From Pirellula sp. (GTDB lineage Bacteria > Planctomycetota > Planctomycetia > Pirellulales > Pirellulaceae), in contig JALOQZ010000009.1 of NCBI GenBank assembly GCA_025459245.1, positions 1 through 36,894 on the forward strand: a stretch of 36,894 bases of DNA. Direction: 5' to 3'. Made by a program: the position numbers and the translations under genes. Under the pieces are notes generated by a model. The model ran no database searches, was not told the DNA's origin, and worked only from the letters and a program-made list of their open reading frames with translations. Shown piece by piece: positions 1-9,391 of this stretch (position 1 is the stretch's first letter; every line of letters starts with the position of its first letter).

Positions 1-1272
1 AACATCTTCGGCAGACCAGCTCGGTTTCCCATCCTTGTCTCCGCGAATGATTCGTATCATCTTGGAGCCAGCGGCGTAGCCTTTGCCGAGCAAGATATGT
101 TCGGGGGAACACAGGACCGGGGAGGAGGAACAAGCATCTGCATTGGAGAGACTGGGCCATGGGGACGTCCAGAGAATCTCTCCTGTCTCGACCGCATGGC
201 CGGCAATACTACCCTCGTGTATCGCGAGAATCTGCTCGGTGCCCTCGATGTTGGCGAGGACGGGAGACCCATACGCGATCTGCGAGTTGCCCGATCTCCA
301 ATGAACATCTCCATTCTCGGCATCCAATGCAATCAACGATCTACCTTGGTTCGATTCCTGTTTTCCTCCCAGTGGAAAAATAACCAACGAATGCGCCGAA
401 GTATTCACGAGCAACGGGGAACCGCTTCGCCCCCATTTGATACCTTGTTCCGATTCGGATTGATCACGGAAGCCTTCGCGAAGCAGGTCCCTTTGCCATT
501 TTACGGCCCCGGTGTTCGCATCTAAGCAAGCCGCTATTCCCAAGGCCGTCTGAATCCAAAGATTGCCAGACTTCCAAGCGGCGGTGGAACGGGGGCCTGT
601 GCCGCCCATCGGTTCCGTGTGCCGGCCGGGGAATCCTGTACGCCACAACTCCCGCCCCGTTGCCAACTCGTAACAAGCGACTGTTTCTTGGGATTCCACC
701 TGGAACAAGGTCCAGGCTTTTCCATCCGCCACCGTCACACCAGCCCAACCCTCTCCCATGGGAACGCGCCAAAGTATTTCGGGCTTTCGATCGCTCCAGT
801 CCAAGTCGAGCGTGGGGGATTGGACAATGCCATTTCGTTCGTTGCCGAGGAACTGTGTAAAGCGAGCTTGCGCCACCCAAGGCTCAAGCCGTGCTAGATT
901 ACCGTTGAGTTTCGGATCGCTCGGCGTTTTGTCCTCCGCTGAAGATGCCGAAAACCGCCAGCGAAACGTGGGTACCAGTTCGCCTGTAAACCCACGAAAC
1001 TCGTAGCACGCGAAGAAAATTGCGATCGATGCAACGACCCCCAGCAGATAGATAAACGTAGCCGAGCGAGGCAGACGCCTTAGGATTCCAACGGTAAAGG
1101 AAAGAAAACCGATCGCCGTTAGCGCGGCAGTCGCGATGTTGGAATACTGGTGGTCAATGTCTTCCAGACACCAGCGAGCCGCTGGGACAAGAAGAAGCGC
1201 TCCCATCCCGATCCAAATCGAGATAGGAGAGCGTTTAAACCAGAGAGCTAAATGCCGAAACCTACTTGGCAA
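1..1272 (-). CDS. PQQ-like beta-propeller repeat protein with N-terminal membrane helices, truncated by window start
   Basis: Reverse-strand frame open from about 1272 to the window edge (absent from the ORF list because it runs off the edge). Reads ...ARFTQFLGNERNGIVQSPTLDLDWSDRKPEILWRVPMGEGWAGVTVADGKAWTLFQVESQETVACYELATGRELWRTGFPGRHTEP..., typical of PQQ/BamB-like propellers. Two hydrophobic segments precede it. Start uncertain: TTG 1272 overlapping the prc stop, or ATG 1206. Confidence 0.8.
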   Translation of the reverse strand, partial: MPSRFRHLALWFKRSPISIWIGMGALLLVPAARWCLEDIDHQYSNIATAALTAIGFLSFTVGILRRLPRSATFIYLLGVVASIAIFFACYEFRGFTGELVPTFRWRFSASSAEDKTPSDPKLNGNLARLEPWVAQARFTQFLGNERNGIVQSPTLDLDWSDRKPEILWRVPMGEGWAGVTVADGKAWTLFQVESQETVACYELATGRELWRTGFPGRHTEPMGGTGPRSTAAWKSGNLWIQTALGIAACLDANTGAVKWQRDLLREGFRDQSESEQGIKWGRSGSPLLVNTSAHSLVIFPLGGKQESNQGRSLIALDAENGDVHWRSGNSQIAYGSPVLANIEGTEQILAIHEGSIAGHAVETGEILWTSPWPSLSNADACSSSPVLCSPEHILLGKGYAAGSKMIRIIRGDKDGKPSWSAEDV

Positions 1273-3427
1273 CAATCTTGTTGTTCCGACGCAACGCTTC
1301 GACATAATCTTGGGTGACGTTTAGCACCTCTTCATTGTAGAAGTTCTTGAAGAAGATCTTCCCCTTCTCTTCCTTGGCTATGATTTGCTCTTCCTCGACT
1401 TTTTCGGAGTTGAGTTCCTTTCGTCGAGCCATGTAGTCAGACTCTTTTAGAGAGATGTTCTTCTCTTCTTTTTGTCGGACATAGGAATCGATCCGTGTCA
1501 GCAACTTCTCGAACTCGGGGTTCTTAGCGATCCTCTCATTCGCAGCGTTTTGAAGCGCTACTTTCATCGCAGGGTCGGTCATCTTGTAATGCTTGTGAAC
1601 CTTGGCCGCGACCTTGTCTGCAGGAAGCGGATAGTCGAGATCGGATTCCGAGATATCGAGCTTGGCGGTGATCGACGGAAGAACCACATCGGAGGCAACG
1701 CCATCAAGCTGCGTCGACTTGCCGTTCGGAAGATAGAATTGCTGGATGGTCAATTTGAGGCCGCCGTAGGACTTCGAGCCGCCGATGCTCCATTCTTGCG
1801 CCAAGTCGCGCAAGGTTTGAACGGTCCCTTTTCCGTGGGTCTTTGGATCGCCGACGATGAGCCCTCGATCGTAGTCTTGGATCGCTCCAGCAAAAATCTC
1901 GCTGGCGCTCGCGCTCATCTGACTGATCTTCACGACCAGCGGGCCGGTCCAAATCATGCTGCTGTCGTTATCGTCCAGCGATTCGACTTCACCGCCCGGC
2001 GACTTAACCTGAACCACAGGCCCACGTTCGATGAACAGCCCGGTGACTGCGATCGCTTCTTGCAGCGAACCGCCGCCGTTCTTGCTCAGATCAAGAACGA
2101 TGGCATCGATGCCCTTTTGCTTGAAGTCGTTGATGATGTTGGTCAAGTCACGGCGAGTGCTTCGGTAGTTCCGCACATTTCGTCGAGCCGCATCCATATC
2201 GAGATAGAAGCTTGGCAAATTGATATAGCCGATGCGGTACTTGCCGCCATCGGGGCGCATGCCGTGCTCGATAATCTCACCGCGTGCGGCTTCATCCTCA
2301 AGCTTGATCAAGTCTCGAGTGATTTCATAAATTTGTGTCGTCCCGGTCCCGTTTGGTTTCACATGGAGACGGACTCGAGTTCCCTTGGGACCGCGGATCA
2401 AGGACACAACGTCCTGGAGTTTCATGTCCGAGGTTTCAACAACTGGGGAGTTCTCGTCTTGGGAGACTCCAACAATGTGATCTCCCACTTTGAGTCTGCC
2501 ATCTCGGTCGGCAGCACCTCCCGTAACGATGTTTTCGACGACGGTTTGCCCATCGTCAGGACGAAGCGTTGCACCGATGCCGGTGAACTCCAGTTTAAGA
2601 TGGACACCAAAGTCTTCTTGTTCCCGGGGCGACATGTACGTCGTATGGGGGTCAAGCGCATTGGTGAGGGAGGTGAGGTAGACCTCCAGCAGCTCGTCCA
2701 CGTCGGTTTGTGACTTGGCAAGGTACAACGTGCGATAACGCTTGTGCAATGTCTCGCGAGCCTGCTCTAACGTCTTGTCGTCAGCCTTGAGAGACAAGAT
2801 ATTCAGTTTGATGGTCTTCCGAACACGGTCTTTTAATTCCGTTTCGTTGGCAGCCCAAGGAATTTCTTTCGCGTCGGCGAGGATCGATTCATCCACGTTG
2901 AAATCGTGTTCTGCATCGATTTGTTCGTGGATATAGGGCATCATCTCATCGAGACGGGTGAGATAACGCTTGTAAACCTTGTAAGCGAAAGCGACGTTGT
3001 TGACGCGAATCAAATCGTCCAGCTTGTCGCGATAAACCAGGAACTCATCGATATCCGGCTGCGTGAAGTACATCTTGAGAGGGTCGACGTTTCTCAGGAA
3101 TAGGTCGAAGCCTCGAATCGACATTTCGTCGTTGAATTGCGGGTGGGAGATGTGCTCGTTCTCGACCAGCCCTTTCACCATTCGGACGATCATCGCGGTA
3201 TTGGCTGGAGGCTCCTCCACCGCCGCAACCCGGGGCAACTCTTCCGCCAAAGAGGGGGTCGGAACTGAGAAAACGGTTCCGCTGACCAGCAACCCGGCGA
3301 TCGTCGCCCTTGCCAAAATCCGTGCCTTCCAATCCGCTTGCTTGCGCATTCTTCTTCGCCCCGGGGAGTCCATGGTAGGTAGTTTAGAGAGGACAGGTAG
3401 AATTTGTGTCCCGATCTTGTAGTGCAT
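1262..3427 (-). CDS. prc: Carboxy-terminal processing (tail-specific) protease, S41 family, with PDZ domain
   Basis: 721 aa ORF. Contains a PDZ-like segment (GIGATLRPDDGQTVVENIVTGGAADRDGRLKVGDHIVGV), the S41 core (IDAIVLDLSKNGGGSLQEAIAVTGLFI...SASASEIFAGAIQDYDRGLIVGDPKTHGKGTVQ) and a charged C-terminal Tsp-like region. Confidence 0.93.
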   Translation of the reverse strand: MHYKIGTQILPVLSKLPTMDSPGRRRMRKQADWKARILARATIAGLLVSGTVFSVPTPSLAEELPRVAAVEEPPANTAMIVRMVKGLVENEHISHPQFNDEMSIRGFDLFLRNVDPLKMYFTQPDIDEFLVYRDKLDDLIRVNNVAFAYKVYKRYLTRLDEMMPYIHEQIDAEHDFNVDESILADAKEIPWAANETELKDRVRKTIKLNILSLKADDKTLEQARETLHKRYRTLYLAKSQTDVDELLEVYLTSLTNALDPHTTYMSPREQEDFGVHLKLEFTGIGATLRPDDGQTVVENIVTGGAADRDGRLKVGDHIVGVSQDENSPVVETSDMKLQDVVSLIRGPKGTRVRLHVKPNGTGTTQIYEITRDLIKLEDEAARGEIIEHGMRPDGGKYRIGYINLPSFYLDMDAARRNVRNYRSTRRDLTNIINDFKQKGIDAIVLDLSKNGGGSLQEAIAVTGLFIERGPVVQVKSPGGEVESLDDNDSSMIWTGPLVVKISQMSASASEIFAGAIQDYDRGLIVGDPKTHGKGTVQTLRDLAQEWSIGGSKSYGGLKLTIQQFYLPNGKSTQLDGVASDVVLPSITAKLDISESDLDYPLPADKVAAKVHKHYKMTDPAMKVALQNAANERIAKNPEFEKLLTRIDSYVRQKEEKNISLKESDYMARRKELNSEKVEEEQIIAKEEKGKIFFKNFYNEEVLNVTQDYVEALRRNNKIVAK

Positions 3428-3605
3428 AGTAGGAGATGGCCACCCTCAAAGCAACACAGATAAAGGGGGAGAAAAATCCGATCCTCCGGCAGAATCTTCC
3501 GGAAAACTTGTCGAATTCCCCATAATTGGCATTCCATCACCCTTGGACGTTTTTTGGAGCCTCGTTAAACTCTGGGCCCTCGAAAATCCGAAGGACGATT
3601 CAATC

Positions 3606-3809
3606 ATGACAAAACAAAAAACGCACAAATCCACCCGCAAGCGATTCCGTCTCTCCGCCAATGGAAAGGCGAAGCATCGCAAGGCCGGAACAAGCCACTT
3701 GGCAATTAGCAAGTCGGCAAAGAAGATCCGCCAGTTGCGAGGTACCAAGGTTCTCGAGCCTCAATTCGAGAAGGCGATTCAGGAAGCGCTCCGCGGATAC
3801 AGCTACTAG
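3606..3809 (+). CDS. rpmI: 50S ribosomal protein L35
   Basis: MTKQKTHKSTRKRFRLSANGKAKHRKAGTSHLAISKSAKKIRQLRG...; internal ATG at 3606 in ORF 3543..3809 gives the normal L35 length (67 aa). Confidence 0.95.
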   Translation: MTKQKTHKSTRKRFRLSANGKAKHRKAGTSHLAISKSAKKIRQLRGTKVLEPQFEKAIQEALRGYSY

Positions 3810-4018
3810 CATTCCGAGGATCGGCATTCCGAGAATCGGCGTGTCGGCCTAGCCGAACACACCGCGTTTTCGCCTTTCGATCTTACACATAAAGGCCCTT
3901 TTTTATCCTGGTGTTTGGGTATTAACGAACGCAGACGGTCGCGACGGGCCGCCGAAGCTGGGGAATCTCAGACGTTTGCGTTGACCTGAGGCACTAAAGC
4001 AACCGAGTTGCATAACAA

Positions 4019-4378
4019 ATGAGAACGAGAAAAGGTTCAGCTCGCCGTCAGGCGAAGCGACGTTTATTCCAACGAGCAGAGGGTTACGTCGGCGGACGCC
4101 GAAGGTTATACCGAACTGCAAAGGAAACTCTGTACCGCGCTGGTAAATTCGCGTACCGCGACCGCCGACGCAAGCGACGTGATTTCCGTCGCCTTTGGAT
4201 TATCCGTTTGAACGCCGCTGCTCGAATGCATGACCTGCGTTACAGCCAGTTGATCGATGGTTTGAACAAGGCGAACATCGAGCTGGATCGAAAGATCCTG
4301 TCAGACATGGCGATTCACGATCCAGCAGGTTTCGCTGTAGTGATCGCGGCCGCGAAGAGTGCCCTCGGCATCAGCTAG
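4019..4378 (+). CDS. rplT: 50S ribosomal protein L20
   Basis: MRTRKGSARRQAKRRLFQRAEGYVGGRRRLYRTAKETLYRAGKFAYRDRRRKRRDFRRLWIIRLNAAAR...; L20 hallmark. Confidence 0.97.
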   Translation: MRTRKGSARRQAKRRLFQRAEGYVGGRRRLYRTAKETLYRAGKFAYRDRRRKRRDFRRLWIIRLNAAARMHDLRYSQLIDGLNKANIELDRKILSDMAIHDPAGFAVVIAAAKSALGIS

Positions 4379-4480
4379 CAGTTTTACTTGCTCGCTCGCA
4401 CCCTCTGACTCTCGACCTGTCAGAAACCCATTCTGTACCAGGCACGACCGTCAGCAGTTCGATGCTGCATGAGATTCTCC

Positions 4481-4514
4481 AAACGGCCCTATTTTCGGGG
4501 CCGTTTATTTTTTG
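4481..4514 (+). terminator. Rho-independent terminator between rplT and pheS (possible pheST attenuator)
   Basis: AAACGGCCC(4481-4489) / loop TATTTTCG / GGGCCGTTT(4498-4506), perfect 9-bp stem, followed by ATTTTTT. Confidence 0.8.
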
Positions 4515-4582
4515 GGTCAGTTTGAATTTCACTGGCCCTTCCTTTTAGTGTGTCATCGGCGATCTCCGAGCGGGAGCGAGTT

Positions 4583-5617
4583 ATGTCGTTGAGCCATTTC
4601 TTGGCAGCGTTGGATGAGTTGGTCGAAGATGCGACGCGCAGTCTTGCCTCGGTAGATAGCACCGAGACCCTCGAAGCCTTGCGAGTCAAATTTGTTGGTG
4701 CGAAGAACGGAGCTCTCAAGAGCGTCCAAAAGCTGCTGGCTTCTGTCGAAGTCCCCGACAAACCTGCTGCCGGCAAGCGGTTCAATGAGGTTCGCGATAC
4801 GATCCAAGCGGCGCTGGATGCGGCGGCTGCCGCGGTGGGAGGGACAGGAAGTGGTAAAGCATCCGGTCCGAAACTGGATGCGACGCTGCCCGGTTTGCGG
4901 CCGAGATTGGGGCAATTGCATCCCATCACCCAGACGATCGAACATTTGAAGGAGATTATGGGTCGGCTCGGTTTTTCGGTGACCGAAGGGCCCGAAATCG
5001 AAGATACTTGGCACAACTTCGTCGCGCTCAATATCCCCGAAGACCACCCAGCCCGCGACCCGCTCGATAATTTCTATCTAGCCACCGCCAATAAACAGTC
5101 GGCGTCCGATCATGATGCCATGCTGCTGCGAAGCCAGACGAGTACGGTGCAGATACGAGTTATGGAGAGCCAACCGCTCCCGATGCGCATCATTTCGTTG
5201 GGACGCGTTTATCGCCCCGATGCCCCAGACGCCACTCACTTCCCCATGTTCCATCAAATGGAAGGCTTGTGGGTGGACCGGCACGTGACGATGGCTCAAT
5301 TGAAAAGCGTGCTGCGGCTTTTCGCGACGAGCTATTTGGGTAGCGATGTCAACGTTCGGTTCCGACCATCGTTCTTCCCTTTTACAGAGCCAAGCGTCGA
5401 GGTGGATTACTGGTGGAATGGTCAATGGATCGAATTCGGTGGAGCAGGGATGGTCGATCCCAATGTCTTCGCGCACTTGAATATCGATTCTGAGAAGTAC
5501 TCGGGCTTTGCCTTCGGGCTTGGTGTTGAGCGGCTTTGCATGCGTCGATTTGGAATCACCGATATCCGTGATTTGTATCGAAGCGATGTCCGTTTTCTCC
5601 GTCAGTTCGCGTCTTAG
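4583..5617 (+). CDS. pheS: Phenylalanine--tRNA ligase alpha subunit
   Basis: ORF 4550..5617. Class II core motifs [26 protein letters not shown] and [19 protein letters not shown]...[35 protein letters not shown]. Start at 4583 (MSLSHF) or upstream at 4550. Confidence 0.95.
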   Translation: MSLSHFLAALDELVEDATRSLASVDSTETLEALRVKFVGAKNGALKSVQKLLASVEVPDKPAAGKRFNEVRDTIQAALDAAAAAVGGTGSGKASGPKLDATLPGLRPRLGQLHPITQTIEHLKEIMGRLGFSVTEGPEIEDTWHNFVALNIPEDHPARDPLDNFYLATANKQSASDHDAMLLRSQTSTVQIRVMESQPLPMRIISLGRVYRPDAPDATHFPMFHQMEGLWVDRHVTMAQLKSVLRLFATSYLGSDVNVRFRPSFFPFTEPSVEVDYWWNGQWIEFGGAGMVDPNVFAHLNIDSEKYSGFAFGLGVERLCMRRFGITDIRDLYRSDVRFLRQFAS

Positions 5618-5645
5618 ACAGTCTTTTTAAAGAAGTGAATTCGCC

Positions 5646-7676
5646 ATGTTGGTTTCTTGGGAATGGTTGTCGGACTATGTTGATCTGACCATTGATCATG
5701 AAGAGATGGCAACGCGATGGGCGTTGACAGGGCTAAATCATGAGAGCACGGAGTTGGTCGAAGGAGTCCCGGTCATCGATTTAGAAGTGACCAGCAATCG
5801 CGGGGATTGTTTGGGGCACATTGGAATCGCGCGCGAAGCGGCTGTTCTGCTTTCTCAAACGCTCCGAATCCCTCAGCCTGCGCCCATCGAATCGGGGCGC
5901 GATGCGGCCGATCAATTGCAAATCTCAAATCGCTATGTGGACGGATGCCCTCGGTACATCGGACGCTTGATTCGCGGAGTGAAAGTGGGTCCGAGCCCCG
6001 AATGGCTTCAAAAGAGATTGCGGGCGATTGGGGTCAAGTCGATCAATAACGTGGTCGATGCCACCAACTATGTTATGTTTGAGTGCGGCCAGCCACTGCA
6101 CGCATTCGATTTCTCTCAAATCCGTGGCGGGCAAATCATCATCCGTCGCGCGGAGCCGAAAGAGTCGTTTGTTGCGATCGATCACAAAACTTATCAGCTT
6201 GATCCAGATATGGTGGTTATCGCTGACAGCGAACGGGCGGTCGCGTTGGGTGGGGTGATGGGTGGAGTTGACAGCGAGGTGACCGATCAAACAGTCGATG
6301 TACTCCTCGAGGCTGCCGACTTCATTCCATTGGCCATTCGGCGAACCGCTCGCAAACTGAAGCTCCATTCCCCGGCATCGCATCGCTACGAGCGACGAGT
6401 CGATTCTCAACAATTAGATTGGGCCTCGAAACGCTGTTGCGAGCTGATTCTGAAGATAGCGGGCGGAGAGCTTCAAAAGGGAATGGTCGATACAGGGGAA
6501 AAGCCATTCGCTGCACCCGAGATCTATCTTCGCGTTGACCGAATCATCAAGGTTCTCGGAATTGAAGTGCCTTGGAGCACGACGTTGGATATTCTCAAGC
6601 GACTGGGATGCTCCGTAATCGATGGTGGTGCGAATGGAACTGCGACGATTCTCCCTCCGTCCTACCGGATGGATTTGACGCGCGAGATCGATTTGATCGA
6701 AGAAGTCGCGCGCATATACGGCTATGACAAGATTCCCGAGGACGCCGTCGTCCCCATGGTCGCCAGCGCCCGCAGACCAAAGGACACCATGATGCAGACG
6801 GTCCGGAATGTCTGCTGTGGATTTGGCTTTTCGGAAACCATGACGCCGAGCTTGATTGGAAAAACTCCCGCTTCCACCATTTCTCCTTGGTCGGATATCG
6901 CTCCCCTATCAACCATGGTTCCGCTGCTGGAGGGAGCCAGCCAATTGCGACGGTCGTTGGTTCCAAGTTTGCTTGCTTCGCGGCTCCACAATCAACAGCA
7001 GTCGAACAAAGATGTGCACCTTTTTGAAACCTCCAATGTCTACTTGCCTGTTGCAAGCGGCCTTCCGAAGGAGCAGTTTCACCTGGGAGCTCTCGGCGGC
7101 GATGACTTGCGAGAGATCGTCGGTTTGTTCGAGGAAGTCGTCAGCCGAGTGTGCGGCGCGGACTTGCTTGAAAAAGAGATCCAAAGGGAGGTAGTTTCGT
7201 GGCCTTTCCTGCAACCTGAATCGGGAGTGCAGTGGACTCTCGATGGTCACGTGCTGGCTTGGGCTGGTGTCGTGTCACGATCCATCGTCGATGGAATGAA
7301 ACTCGATGCGTCCATGGGTGTCGGCGAATTGAATCTCGATCGACTTTTGACAAGAGCGCGTGAAGTACCTCGTTTGCAAGGCATCGTTCCGTTCCCTGTC
7401 GTCGATCGCGATTTGAATCTGATTGTCGACGAATCCCTGCGATGGCTTGAGTTGGAGCAAGCAGTGAAATCTGCCGCTGGTCCTTTGTGCGTAGGAATCG
7501 CGTTTCAAGAAATCTATCGGGACACGAAGAAGGACGGGGAAGGCAAGAAGCGAATGCTGTTCAGCTTGCAACTCCAGAGCGCGACGGAAACGTTGACCAG
7601 CCAACAAGCGGATGAGGTGATCCAACGCGTTGTCGGCCGATGCAAGGAGCAGTTTGGCGCAACCTTGCTCGCTTGA
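5646..7676 (+). CDS. pheT: Phenylalanine--tRNA ligase beta subunit, short form
   Basis: 676 aa. B3/B4 and B5 regions (VEVTSNRGDCLGHIGIAREAAVL-like; NNVVDATNYVMFECGQPLHAFD) and C-terminal FDX-ACB-like domain (VPFPVVDRDLNLIVDE...). Follows pheS. Confidence 0.94.
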   Translation: MLVSWEWLSDYVDLTIDHEEMATRWALTGLNHESTELVEGVPVIDLEVTSNRGDCLGHIGIAREAAVLLSQTLRIPQPAPIESGRDAADQLQISNRYVDGCPRYIGRLIRGVKVGPSPEWLQKRLRAIGVKSINNVVDATNYVMFECGQPLHAFDFSQIRGGQIIIRRAEPKESFVAIDHKTYQLDPDMVVIADSERAVALGGVMGGVDSEVTDQTVDVLLEAADFIPLAIRRTARKLKLHSPASHRYERRVDSQQLDWASKRCCELILKIAGGELQKGMVDTGEKPFAAPEIYLRVDRIIKVLGIEVPWSTTLDILKRLGCSVIDGGANGTATILPPSYRMDLTREIDLIEEVARIYGYDKIPEDAVVPMVASARRPKDTMMQTVRNVCCGFGFSETMTPSLIGKTPASTISPWSDIAPLSTMVPLLEGASQLRRSLVPSLLASRLHNQQQSNKDVHLFETSNVYLPVASGLPKEQFHLGALGGDDLREIVGLFEEVVSRVCGADLLEKEIQREVVSWPFLQPESGVQWTLDGHVLAWAGVVSRSIVDGMKLDASMGVGELNLDRLLTRAREVPRLQGIVPFPVVDRDLNLIVDESLRWLELEQAVKSAAGPLCVGIAFQEIYRDTKKDGEGKKRMLFSLQLQSATETLTSQQADEVIQRVVGRCKEQFGATLLA

Positions 7677-7710
7677 GCTCTGCTATCCTAGTAGTGCCAA
7701 GGAAATCCGA

Positions 7711-8538
7711 TCAAGATCTTGGGACCGCGATCGGCTTTTTCTTTCGAGCGTACGCAATGGGATCCGTTTCACCGAGCCACCAACGCGGCCGTGGTACTCC
7801 ATGCTCAAGACCAAAAACGGTGCGAGCGGAATGCGTGATCTTTTCTGCGATTTCTTGAGGTGAGTCCGTAACAACGAATCGATCGATGTCGGCCGCGTCA
7901 ATCGTTCGGCTTGCTAACATCGTCTGGCGCAAGTAATCAAGCATCGGTGTCCAGTAGTCGACACCTGCCAAAATGATTGGGAACGCTTTCACTTTGGATG
8001 TTTGTACCAGCGTAGCAATTTCAAATAGTTCATCGAGGGTACCAAAGCCGCCGGGACATGCGACGAAGGCATACGAGTACTTTGCCAACATCAGCTTGCG
8101 AACAAAGAAGTAATCGAATTCGACGAAAAGGTCCAAGTAAGGATTTGGGTGCTGTTCATGGGGCAAGAGGATGTTGCATCCTACGCTTCTTCCCTGCACG
8201 TCTTTGGCTCCTCGATTGGCGGCTTCCATGACTCCAGGTCCACCGCCGGTCATAACAGTAAAACCGGACCGAGCAAGCTCTGCACCGATCTCGCGAGCTT
8301 GGGTGTAATAGCGATGACTTTCGGGAAAGCGAGCGGAACCGAAGACTGTGACGCAAGGGCCGACGAAGTGAAGGTAGCGAAAACCGCGGATGATCTCGCG
8401 AAAAATCTTGAACGCCCGAACCAACTCCGACCGTCGGCTGCTGGGGCCTTGGAGAAACCGTCGTTCGTCTGCGAAGTGTTTCGCTGAGGATTCAGGTGGC
8501 TCGGAGACATCTCCGGTGGGAATGGGAATCGTTCGCAT
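7711..8538 (-). CDS. LOG-family protein (TIGR00730-type Rossmann fold)
   Basis: MTGGGPGVMEAANRGA... and VACPGGFGTLDELFEIATLVQT: the GGGxxGxM and PGGxGTxxE motifs of LOG/YgdH proteins. Confidence 0.9.
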   Translation of the reverse strand: MRTIPIPTGDVSEPPESSAKHFADERRFLQGPSSRRSELVRAFKIFREIIRGFRYLHFVGPCVTVFGSARFPESHRYYTQAREIGAELARSGFTVMTGGGPGVMEAANRGAKDVQGRSVGCNILLPHEQHPNPYLDLFVEFDYFFVRKLMLAKYSYAFVACPGGFGTLDELFEIATLVQTSKVKAFPIILAGVDYWTPMLDYLRQTMLASRTIDAADIDRFVVTDSPQEIAEKITHSARTVFGLEHGVPRPRWWLGETDPIAYARKKKPIAVPRS

Positions 8539-8619
8539 GAGGGTAAGGCAATCTTGACTAGGGGCACATGGGCGATTGAGATGACAAACTGTTCTAGTCC
8601 AATGTAGCTTGGTACTTGG

Positions 8620-9237
8620 CTATCGGTTTGTCGCTCGATAGGTCTCGAGGAACATCTTTACTGCCGAGTTCGCTATTTTCTTCTTTTGCGGTTTGGTTGG
8701 GTTTGAGGCATTTAAGATGAGTTGAGGCCAAACGCAAAATCCTTCCACCAACATCAGCAGCTGCTTGGACGCGAAAGATGGTTCGCAATCGATGATCTTT
8801 TTTTCCTTCTGGGCTGCGAGAATCCAAAGGACGAGGAGATTCTCAAAAATCTTGGTATTCCCGAACATCTCGTGCCCTAGCTGTGGGTTGCGAATGAATC
8901 GAGAAATCAAGATTCGTCCCAAGACACGCGAATCGGGGTGACAATGGAATTCCATGACCCCCAGGCAGAACTTTTCAAGCTGCGGTTCAAGCGGTTGTGT
9001 GCCGTCGTACTCCAAGGGGACAGCCCGCGCGGCGCTATCTTTTAGCTGGGTGACGATCGCTTCAAAGAGGAGATCTTTGCTAGGAAAGTGGTTGTAGACC
9101 GTGCGTTTCGAAACGTTTGCGCTCTGCGCGATAACGTCCATGCTGGAATTGTCGAACCCCATTTCACTAAAACAGGAGACAGCCGCAGCGAGGATGTCAA
9201 CTCGCTTTCGATCTGTTAGCCGTTCACCGGTTTGCAT
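8620..9237 (-). CDS. TetR/AcrR family transcriptional regulator
   Basis: MQTGERLTDRKRVDILAAAVSCFSEMGFDNSSMDVIAQSANVSKRTVYNHFPSKDLLFEAIV: TetR N-terminal HTH. ORF extends to 9264; the internal Met at 9237 is the likelier start. Divergent from the RND adaptor gene. Confidence 0.93.
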   Translation of the reverse strand: MQTGERLTDRKRVDILAAAVSCFSEMGFDNSSMDVIAQSANVSKRTVYNHFPSKDLLFEAIVTQLKDSAARAVPLEYDGTQPLEPQLEKFCLGVMEFHCHPDSRVLGRILISRFIRNPQLGHEMFGNTKIFENLLVLWILAAQKEKKIIDCEPSFASKQLLMLVEGFCVWPQLILNASNPTKPQKKKIANSAVKMFLETYRATNR

Positions 9238-9351
9238 CGCTCCTAGGTCCCTTCGTTCACACATTTCTTCTCGGAAACCTCATCTAGCTTAATTGAGGAG
9301 CCACTTACCGCCGAGGGGGCTTGACTTCCGGACCATTCAAGGAAGAATCCC

Positions 9352-9380
9352 TTGCATGAAACTACACCGTGTAGTGTAAT
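9352..9380 (+). promoter_or_regulatory. Candidate promoter with embedded palindromic operator for the adjacent TetR regulator
   Basis: TTGCAT (9352-9357), 17-nt spacer, TGTAAT (9375-9380). Perfect inverted repeat ACTACAC-C-GTGTAGT at 9361-9375 lies in the spacer and touches the -10. Confidence 0.6.
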
Positions 9381-9391
9381 ATGGAGGGGTA

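Noticed and set aside
464-880. 138-aa minus-strand ORF at the window start
   Set aside because: Shifted frame inside the PQQ-propeller gene, whose correct frame runs off the window edge.
1472-2713. 413-aa plus-strand ORF
   Set aside because: Fully antisense to the well-supported prc gene. Composition looks like reverse-complement of coding sequence and no domain is recognisable.
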